Origin: Kappaphycus alvarezii
Taxonomy: Eukaryota; Rhodophyta; Florideophyceae; Gigartinales; Solieriaceae
Assembly: GCA_002205965.3 (NCBI GenBank)
Contig: NADL03000031.1
Location: forward strand, 558,001-622,000
DNA: 64,000 bases
Reading direction: 5' to 3'
A program made the position numbers and the translations under genes. Below are positions 57,211-64,000 of the stretch, in pieces; position 1 is the first letter of the stretch, and each line of letters starts with the position of its first letter. The notes beneath the pieces are model-generated. The model was given only the letters and a program-made list of their open reading frames with translations. It did no database searches and was not told the origin of the DNA.

Positions 57211-58731
57211 GCAGCTTGGGGCTCACCAGGCGAGCCGCTTCACGTTGGAGGCGGGTGGCCACACCCTGGGCGGCAGAGATATCCAGTGTGGAGCAGTGCT
57301 GCGTGAGCGTAAGCGGCGAGACGTGCAGGTCCGGATACGTGAGACGAAGATGAGCGAGGACGTTGAAAACGTCAGGGCGGGCCGGGGCGGGAAAGTAAAG
57401 GTAGAACAATTTCCGACGTGCGGGACTAGGACGAAGGGGGGCAGGTTTGTCTTGGCAAGGGCGGCGGCCAAAGAGAGCTGGCGGTGGGCTGTGTCAAAAG
57501 ATGGGAAGGAGGACGTAGTGGACGGAATCCCACGTGGAGGAGGTCGGGAGCAGGCGGCAAACGGGTTCGGGCTCGCCCGTGTGGGGGTCGAGGCGGCAGG
57601 GGTTGTCGGTGATGGTGGCGAGGAGGGCGCGGGCGCGGGCGAGGTCGGCCTGGAAAAATCTTCCGGGTGGCTAATCATATGGCGCGCCTTCGGGAGATTG
57701 AGAATGTTGTGGCCAATATCGGTGTCGATTTCGGGAGCTGCACCGATGGTAACGGACGCAGCGTGGAGGGGGTGGATGGGCGGAGTGGAAGACGGGATGC
57801 GACAACCGCGTACGGCGCGCGCATCCAGGGGGAGGGCGTCTGCCCGGTCCATGCGGGCGGAGAGGGCGGCCGCGCGGGAGACGGAGAGGGCGACCCATGC
57901 CTGCTTGCTGCCGAACCATCCCATCTCCAAACCTTCTTAAATGGTGTGCAGCAGGAGGCACAGGCAAAGGTGCACTGGGGCGACGACTCATGGTTGACAC
58001 ACACCAACCCGGCTCAGCACAGCACTCAAGAAGTTCGACATCGGATTCGTGGCCTGGTGTTCTGGAACAGCCCCGCCGCCGCTTTTCTCATCGCTCACCC
58101 CACAACCGCTACGGTGGTGTCCTCGGCCCACTGGCAGACCATGATCCGCCGGCACCTAGGCCTCCCCGTATACGACGACTCCCGCCCGCTCACCTGTGCC
58201 CACTGCAATCAAACTTTGGACGCACTCGGGGACCACGCGGCTGACCTCTGCCTGCCTTCTGCGGCCGCCCGCACCGCCACAACCCGCTGCGCAACGTTTT
58301 CGCCTGCCACGTTGCCCGCGCTGCGGGCCTGGACTGCCAATACAAAGTCCCGCTCCTTGTCCCGGGAACGAATATCCGCCGTGCGGACATTCTCATACAA
58401 CCCCCCCTCTGCCCACTGCCAAACAGGTCCGCCCCATAGCTGCGACCTAACATTGCCTCGCCGCAAACAAGGTGTGCTCACAAGGGCCACCCAAATGGCG
58501 CGGCGCCGCCGACATTGCCCATCGAGACAAGGTCAAAGACCTGGAGCGCAAACTGGTACGCCGCATCCCGCCCCTTCGCACAACACCCTCCAGCGAACCG
58601 AACTTCAAGTTTCAGCCCCTGGCTTCGACTCCTTGGGTGCCCCATCCCCCGCCTCTATTCTGTTCATCGAAGACTTCATCCCGCGCATCGCAGAGAAGTT
58701 CAACACAACCACAGCAGTGATCCGCAGACGT
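57211..58731. repeat. Right arm of the 1.5-kb inverted duplication
   Basis: Reverse complement of 54172-55685. From 57211 to about 57930 it encodes the LINE N-terminus on the minus strand; from about 57935 it encodes the C-terminus on the plus strand and continues past the arm into a complete 3' end. Compared with the left arm it has extra small deletions, for example around 58500, that break the frame. Confidence 0.85.
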
Positions 58732-58890
58732 CTTTATCAGCGCATTAGTTGCACACTATGGTCTTCTGTTGCAATGGCGATTCTATCGCGAGCCCCACTG
58801 CACGTGCCTGACGTGGAACATCCGGATAGTTCTTAGCCGTAAAGTCAGTCCTGCAGTGTACACGATAGATACCCAATGAAGTAAAGTTTC
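57935..58890 (+). mobile_element. LINE copy H 3' segment with complete tail
   Basis: The plus-strand coding part reads LNGVQQEAQAKVHWGDDSW, MIRRHLGLPVYDD, CAHCNQTLDALGDHAADLC (finger, near 58195), then RDKVKDLERKLVRRIPP, IEDFIPRIAEKF and a stop at 58834. The tail TAGTTCTTAGCCGTAAAG ends with ATGAAGTAAAG at 58876-58886. Together with the minus-strand N-terminal piece before it (57930-57211), the layout is that of a twin-primed insertion: a 3' part forward and a 5' part inverted. It belongs to the same family as the 3' end at 43145-43625. Confidence 0.75.
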
Positions 58891-59207
58891 ATCAATTTAC
58901 AGGGCATCATACAATGCCAAAAATGCAAAGTAATTTTCGAAAAAATGCGCGTTTAATAAAACCTCGCCATCCCGCCAAAATACGTGGCAACCTAAGAGAT
59001 CAGTGTGCGATACCGCAAACACGCCGTGTAATCCGAAAAAGGCGGGCAATTTCGGAGAACACTGACTCCTTTCGGAAATAAACAGGCGCGCAAAGCCAGG
59101 GTTTGCACGCCATCATTCATAACACACTACTACAGTATTTGCTCTGTTTTCTTCCTTTCTTCCCAAACCTCCTAATTACATCTACTGCTCACATTGCATA
59201 AGCTTTG

Positions 59208-60450
59208 ATGGCCTTCTCCCGGGACCAAGCCGCACGAGCTCTAACTCCTCTCACTGATGCGGCTATCGGAGGGAAAACGTGCTAGAGGATGAAGACTCCC
59301 GCCTCCTCAAGGTGGACACGGACCAAAAAGCACGACACACCGTTCCCCATCTATGATGCTTTCTAACAAGGATCTTCAAAAGGCATAGTCGAAATTACTA
59401 ACTTCAACCCGAGTCAATTCAAAGCCATCTGGTCAAGTTCGAGTACTATTTGTGAAGATTTTTGTACTGGTCGAGGGTGGAAAAGTTCGCACTTTCAAAG
59501 GATGTTCTCTTCATGTCACTGGGGGTGCTGAAGCTTGGCGGAAAACGTGATTTTCTAGGTAAAATGCTCCATATCAGAACTCTACGTTCGAACTCTTGAT
59601 TATGAATTACATTCGCAGAATTGCGGACGTTTTTTTATAAGAGTTACATTCATTGTCATGCGAACAAGGACACCATGTTTGCCCTCAAGGAAAAGAGTAA
59701 GCAGTTTAAGAACTATTCAATGACGTGGTACGCAACTGACGTCACATTTCAGCGTGCTTACCGCCCGTTTGGAAGCCTGGCTGAAGGTAAGCTTTACTTA
59801 AGTAAGAAGCATGGACAGTATGGGTATTAGGTGTCAGTGCTTCCGAATGAGATGGTAATATGCTGCAGCAGCTACGAACCGGGAAGCAAGAACAAGTGAC
59901 TTCTTTCCAATAGATGAGCACGTTTAACAAGAAGATGCTACTTAAAATGAGTGACGAGGAGTGGAAGAACTACGTGCCGATATCTGCCAGATATCTTAAG
60001 TACTGGGCCGTGCTGGTTGGCAAGGGATACAAAGGTGCGCAGGAGTTTTCGCGCGGCATTCATCCTAAGAAAAAGCCAGAAATAGCGTGCTCACGCCCGC
60101 GCAGGTTACCGAGAACCGTCATTTGTCCAGTGGCCGCTGCTGGTAGAAAATTATTTTGATCGTTTATGCACGATGTAGAATGAGATTGGATGCAAGTAGA
60201 AGTGGTCTAAGTCTAAGTAAGATATATATTTCGTTTATGTTTGGCGCTCACAAACTTCCACTTATGCCATAACCCTCTCGCGAGAACCGCGGTCGAATTT
60301 TCAACAAAATCAAAAACCGGTGATACAAAATAGACAGGCTCGTGTTCAAAACCGCAAGCTTGTACAGTCTAAGTATCGCGAGAAGTCCCGCCGCTGGGTG
60401 GACGTGCAGCTCCGTGCCCGACTTGAACGGATTGGATGGTACGCAATCAC
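59208..60450 (+). pseudogene. DDE_4-type transposase relic (Harbinger/ISL2EU-like)
   Basis: The start is the ATG of MAFSRDQAARALTPLTDAA. Later pieces in several frames: IVEITNFNPSQFKAIWSS near 59387, GRGWKSS, DFLGKM near 59552, TWYATDVTFQRAYRPFG (near 59730, probably first catalytic Asp), GSLAEGKLYLSKKHGQYGY, VSVLP then AICCSSYEPGS-like residues near 59833, LKYWAVLVGKGYKGAQEF near 59998, and HPKKKPEI. A basic tail, RQARVQNRKLVQSKYREKSR, precedes RLERIGW near 60437. The segment order is one I know from DDE_4 transposases of oomycetes and algae. At least five frame changes and some stops make it inactive. It is a different lineage from the relics at 13.4 and 31.2 kb. Terminal repeats not found. 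Confidence 0.7.
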
Positions 60451-60659
60451 CTTGAATTTTAGTAACAGGTGAATTTTTGATGTGTTACACAGTCTTTAAT
60501 TACAGTTTCATGGTCATTTGTAATTGAACTCAGCGTTTCTTCATTTTCAGAAGTGTTTTTGTGACACCTGATTTTCCCATTTGCTTTGAGGAATTTGCGG
60601 ATTTTCTTCATGATACATCAATTGATTAAAATTTCCGGAACAGACCTATTTCACGTGAA

Positions 60660-60745
60660 CAATCCTCACCATCCAGTTAGTTCTTAACCAATAGTCGGTC
60701 AGTGAGTGTACACTCCAGAAGTATTATGAGTAAAAAAATATTATA
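60660..60745 (+). mobile_element. LINE 3' tail remnant
   Basis: CCAGTTAGTTCTTAACCAAT and the following TAGTCGGTCAGTGAGTGTAC resemble the 3' UTR at 58820-58886 but are more diverged, ending in TATTATGAGTAAAAAAATA rather than ATGAAGTAAAG. An AT-rich ATTATATTATATT run follows. Only the last about 80 bp of a LINE remain. Confidence 0.45.
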
Positions 60746-60900
60746 TTATATTATTATGGTAATCTTGGGGGAATGTTGGCGCTGAACTTTGTCTTTCGCG
60801 CCAGATTTTACACGTGTTAAATATTTTTGGAAAGGACGGATGAGGGCCACGCATTGTGGCTGAGTTGGTTAGCCGAGTCCGTTACTATCTAGTAGTGCTA

Positions 60901-61085
60901 CAGTGCGGTGCAAAAGTATAGAATCAAATGAATTAAGAAAAATGTTAAAATAAACAGACATATTGTGTACCACAAAACACGTCTTAAAATCGAGTAGAAC
61001 AGCAACATTTTTTAAAAAAAAACAAAAAAAAGTACGTGTGGGAGTAAAAGCTGTGATTTTACCGGTGCACGAGTATAGACTCGAT
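60901..61085 (+). repeat. Left terminal inverted repeat of the Tc1 element
   Basis: The outer direct-repeat unit is at 60903-60926 and the inner unit at 61061-61084. Between them is an A-rich stretch that pairs with the T-rich stretch in the right repeat, including GTACGTGTGGGA. Confidence 0.85.
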
Positions 61086-61154
61086 CACCTTTATTCTCAA
61101 AAAATAAGCCTTTAGAGTTCTAAATATGAATTTTGCTCCACAACGACTAATTAA

Positions 61155-62106
61155 TATAAAATGCGACGTTTGATTGATTCACCAGGTTATGTACGAGCTC
61201 TTCAGAAATTACGGACCACTCCTTGAGAATCGCCTCTTTCAAATAGACCAAGAATGAAAAAGGTTTCAATCCTCGTAAACCCGGCAAGCGAGGATCCCCC
61301 ATAGGTTCTCGATCGGGTTCAAGTCAGGTGCTATTGATGGCTATTCGAATATATTGACATAGTTTTCATTAAACCAGGCCTTGGTAGAGTTAGAAACATG
61401 ATTCGCAAAGTTGTCTTGTTGAAATGTCCCAGATTCGCCATGTGTCATGGCAACCCAAGGCAGCGAATGATTCTTGAGAATCTCTTGATACCTTAAAGAG
61501 TTCATTTGACCATCAACAAAGAAAAGATCACAAGTTCCGTAGTAAAAAAAATACCCCCAAACCATGAGACCACCACCACCTTGCTGACGCTTACTGTAAA
61601 TACATTCTTCAGTGCCTATTTGATGTTTATAGTATGCGCAACCATCAATAATACCATTTTGAACTTCTTCTCGTCAAAGAAGATGACTTGCTTCCAAAAA
61701 AATGATCGTGCTCCCCTCTTTCCATGCACCAGTTCAATTCTTCCTTTTTGTGATGTTCTGTAAAATACAAGTAGTCTTAATTTTTTTACGCCAGCTTAGG
61801 GCTCCTTTGTTGTACTTTTAAGGCGCTATGCTTCAAAAAGTGAAGCTTCAAGTCTTGTCTGATGTGATTGGCACTGTGTACAGATCGTTTTGCTTCTTGA
61901 ATGATTTGTCTTCTCGCGGCGAGTGATATCTCGGATGGTCGACAATTTTTTTTGGATCCATAAGACTTTGGATCCTTGCGAAAGCGTACAACGACGGTTA
62001 GAAAGCGCTTTAACTGATCGGAGATCTACCTTGTGGTGAGTTTGGCATTGCGCAAGGCTAAAATTGATGCTTATTTTTTTGCAATGAGTTGCCTTTGCCG
62101 CGGCAT
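61155..62106 (-). pseudogene. Tc1/mariner DD34E transposase, degraded
   Basis: The start codon at 62106 gives MPRQRQLIAKK, the usual Tc1 N-terminus, followed by a stop. Later pieces: AARRQIIQEAKRSV near 61900, FFDEKKFKM (first Asp, 61673-61675), VWGYFFY and VDGQMNSLRYQEIL (near 61560-61480), FQQDNFANH (second Asp, 61413-61415) and SIAPDLNPIENLWG (Glu, 61308-61310). The second Asp and Glu are separated by 34 residues, the Tc1 spacing. A TAG at about 61341 stands where TGG (Trp of W-P-S) is usual. Frame changes occur in the N-terminal half and near 61268, and the C-terminal helix LKEAILKEWSVISEEL is in another frame. Catalytic triad present, gene inactive. Confidence 0.88.
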
Positions 62107-62220
62107 GATTGAAATGCATTGAAACGCAACAGATGTCTGGGGAGAGGTGAGGAGAGTCGTTTGGTATGCATTTTGTCATTCTGTTTGCATTTCCCGCCAC
62201 TTGACAATCTCAAATATTTC

Positions 62221-62404
62221 TTGAGTCTATACTTTTGCACCGGTAAAATCACGTTTTTTATTCCCACACGTACTGTTTTTTGTTTTCTTTTAAAAAATGC
62301 TGCTGTTCTGCTCTGCTTTTAGGGACATTTTTTTGTGGTGCACAAATATATATGGCTTATTTTAATATTTTTTCAATTCGAGTCGATACTTTTGCACCGC
62401 ACTG
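62221..62404 (-). repeat. Right terminal inverted repeat of the Tc1 element
   Basis: The inner unit TGAGTCTATACTTTTGCACC is at 62222-62241 and the outer unit at 62378-62404. It is complementary to 60901-61085 apart from scattered substitutions and short indels. Confidence 0.85.
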
Positions 62405-62628
62405 TAGATTGGGCTCCCATAGTACAGTTATTTAGTTTTACTGTTTGCGTTCCACTACGCTACAGAAGAAGCAACACTACATAACGCAGCAACACGGAGA
62501 AGAAAGAAGTGGGGAGTAAGGTTGTGTTTACCACAGTAAATTAATCCCCCCATTTACACATTTACGATCAAAAAAAAAGTTTTTGCGTCCTTTCCAACCA
62601 TCGAGGTCGCCGCAGTTTCAAGCTCACA

Positions 62629-63351
62629 TCCGGTACATATTCTTTGTTGGATCAGAAATTCTCGAGAGCCCGCTGAAGAAAGAACGCCTACACACCGTCG
62701 CCCAGTACCGTAATGAGTATCTTTGAAAAGCATTACGAAAACATTTTCCGCGCTACTGTACAAAAGGTAGAGGCCAGCAAGCAAAACAAACTGCATTTGA
62801 GGATACTGGCCTGTGCGGAGTGTCGCAGGAAAACAATAGAGGGAAAGGTGACCTTTTATTCAAATGCATAATGAGGGGACCGAGCGGTAACAATAGAGTA
62901 CTGTACCTTGTACCTTCGAACCCGTTCCATCGAATGACTGGCGACGGTTCTCAGAAGTCCTCATGCGGACTGTAACAGTACTGTGCAGCAATTGTTTTGT
63001 AAAAGACAGTCTGTTGAACAGACTATGTAAGGATGTCGAGTACTGTAAGACTACCAAAGAAATGAAATTAGCCAAGACAGCAGTATTCTGATACACGTGG
63101 CAGCTGACACCGCCCCCTGAAAAATAAAACTGTTTACAGACTTCCGCTGGCTTTCAAGTGATTTCATATGTTGACTGCTTGTTGGCATTATACCATCAGT
63201 CGTCAGTGGAACCTCAGTCCGCCTGCCTTGAAGCGACCACCCTTCCTCACCTCCAATCTTACCCCGCTGCTCGTATCCGTTCTCAAGACCGATCCCTCTC
63301 TCGCCTTGTGAAGCATCTCCGCGGTCCTAGATTAATCACAATTCATCCACC
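62629..63351. other. Upstream region of COPB1
   Basis: Some 720 bp with no recognised gene. It holds several ACTGTA/TACAGT motifs (62883-63050). The last about 130 bp are C/T-rich and read as a promoter and 5' leader; no TATA box is evident. Confidence 0.4.
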
Positions 63352-64000
63352 ATGACCTCCGCGTTGGAGCGGCAGTGTACGCTCCTCATCCACCAAGATG
63401 CCATTCCTGACGATGTCGATGAACTCAAGAACCATCTTGAATCAGGGGACCTAGAGTCGAAAGCAGAGGCTCTCAAGCGTGCGATTTCCATGCATCTATC
63501 TGGCGAGCCACTTCCAGGCATGCTAATGATGGTAATCCGCTACATACTTCCGCACGAGGACACCCATTTGCGCAAGCTAGGCCTCTATTACCTTGAAATA
63601 GTAGACAAGCATGGACCAGATGGCAAGATGCTACCGGAGATGATTCTCGTCTGTAATATGGTCCGTAATGAACTCGTGCATCCGAACGAATACACGAGGG
63701 GATGCGCACTTCGATTTGTTTGCAAGATCCATGATGCTGAGATTTTGGAGCCTCTTGTTCCTGCTATACGTCAGAACTTGGAGCATCGCCACAGCTTTGT
63801 GCGTAGGAATGCAGTCTTGGCTGTCCACACAATCTTCGAAAAGTTCGAGTTTCTTATCCCAGACGCCCGGAGTTGGTCGAAGAATTTTTGCAAGAAGAGG
63901 GTGATCTCGCCGCAAAGCGTAACGCATTCGTCATGCTTTGTCAGTCTGATCAGGAGCGCGCCGTCAACTACCTCAATAGTAACATTCAACATGTTCTTGT
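63352..64000 (+). CDS. COPB1: Coatomer subunit beta, N-terminal part
   Basis: Beta-COP is a core subunit of the COPI coat, which buds vesicles for Golgi-to-ER and intra-Golgi transport. The start MTSALERQCTLLIH is at 63352. The N-terminal HEAT-like adaptin repeats follow the family closely: ALKRAISMHLSGEPLPGMLM, MILVCNMVRNELVHPNEYTR, GCALRFVCKIHDAEILEPLV, LEHRHSFVRRNAVLAVHTIF and FLIPDA. After FLIPDA, at a C run near 63866-63868, the conserved sequence continues one frame over (ELVEEFLQEEGDLAAKRNAF, QSDQERAVNYLNSNIQHVL). A missing C would explain this. The gene continues past the window; family length is about 950 residues, so under a quarter is here. No intron seen. Confidence 0.95.
   Translation, partial: MTSALERQCTLLIHQDAIPDDVDELKNHLESGDLESKAEALKRAISMHLSGEPLPGMLMMVIRYILPHEDTHLRKLGLYYLEIVDKHGPDGKMLPEMILVCNMVRNELVHPNEYTRGCALRFVCKIHDAEILEPLVPAIRQNLEHRHSFVRRNAVLAVHTIFEKFEFLIPDARSWSKNFCKKRVISPQSVTHSSCFVSLIRSAPSTTSIVTFNMFL

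Larger units (their letters stand above)
60901..62404 (-). mobile_element. Tc1/mariner transposon with IR/DR ends
   Basis: A 1,504-bp element bounded by TA duplications (60899-60900 and 62405-62406), with ends starting CAGTGCGGTGCAAAAGTAT on both sides. The terminal inverted repeats are long, about 185 bp (60901-61085 and 62221-62404). Each carries an outer and an inner copy of a transposase-binding-like repeat, GTGCGGTGCAAAAGTATAG and CCGGTGCACGAGTATAGAC, about 160 bp apart. That is the IR/DR layout of Sleeping-Beauty-like Tc1 elements. The transposase lies on the minus strand between the repeats. Ends look complete; the gene does not. Confidence 0.92.
60774..62628 (+). mobile_element. Lone LTR of the Gypsy-3 family, interrupted by a Tc1 transposon
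   Basis: TGTTGGCGCTGAACTTTG begins it and CAAGCTCACA ends it. Leaving out 60901-62406, the sequence aligns along its whole length with the 5' LTR at 44799-45149, apart from a small extra segment near 62525-62580. No internal Gypsy coding sequence lies on either side, so it reads as a solo LTR. A matching target duplication was not found. Confidence 0.75.

Noticed and set aside
60840-60900. A tRNA gene or tRNA-derived SINE
   Set aside because: The A-box-like 12-mer is there, but there is no B box, no acceptor stem pairing and no cloverleaf.
1-64000. CRISPR array, bacterial operon or ribosomal RNA gene
   Set aside because: No regularly spaced repeats, no clustered bacterial-type genes and no rRNA segments were seen; introns, RFC1 and COPB1 show eukaryotic nuclear DNA.

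Overview
This is a TE-rich stretch of a eukaryotic nuclear genome. Three conserved host genes can be named: the large clamp-loader subunit RFC1 (37.1-39.7 kb), a mitochondrial release-factor-like gene of the MTRFR type with one intron (43.9-44.7 kb), and the 5' end of the coatomer beta subunit COPB1 running off the right edge (63.35-64.0 kb). Two further likely host genes have no recognised function (1.6-2.2 kb and 7.2-7.9 kb). Short intron-poor genes scattered between nested Ty3/Gypsy, Ty1/Copia, LINE and DDE transposons, with many GTACAGTAC-type motifs, fit a florideophyte red alga of the Chondrus kind. That assignment is inference from style; no marker gene proves it.

Layout. 0-5.2 kb: a Copia tail relic, an acidic host gene containing a GGA microsatellite, a Copia leader scrap, a perfect 21-bp inverted repeat and a minus-strand LINE fragment. 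7.2-7.9 kb: a coiled-coil host gene. 9-12.7 kb: LINE copy A1. 13-14 kb: a gypsy leader scrap and a Harbinger relic. 16.2-20.85 kb (minus) and 22.9-25.6 kb (plus): two copies of one Gypsy family facing opposite ways. 25.6-31.2 kb: an AT-rich island with hairpins and no recognisable gene. 31.2-32.2 kb: a second Harbinger relic. 32.2-36.2 kb: a minus-strand Copia element. 37.1-39.7 kb: RFC1. 39.8-43.6 kb: LINE copy A2, nearly identical to A1, joined to a different LINE 3' end. 43.9-44.7 kb: the release-factor gene. 44.8-50.6 kb: another Gypsy element. 50.6-58.9 kb: a pile of LINE copies containing a 1.5-kb inverted duplication. 59.2-60.45 kb: a third DDE_4 transposase relic. 60.8-62.6 kb: a lone LTR split by a complete-looking Tc1/mariner transposon with IR/DR ends. 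63.35 kb onward: COPB1.

The LINEs are the most distinctive content. Several copies carry, after the reverse transcriptase, a C-x2-C-x8-H-x4-C finger, an RHN motif and a RPAD...D...K signature, the layout of R2-type restriction-like-endonuclease LINEs. Different copies end in the same 11-mer, ATGAAGTAAAG.

The three named genes, and probably both unnamed ones, show one- or two-base frame breaks. In the named genes most lie in runs of G, C, A or T, with otherwise conserved protein on both sides. That pattern suggests read or assembly error more than gene death. All similarity statements are by eye; no alignment or database search was run.
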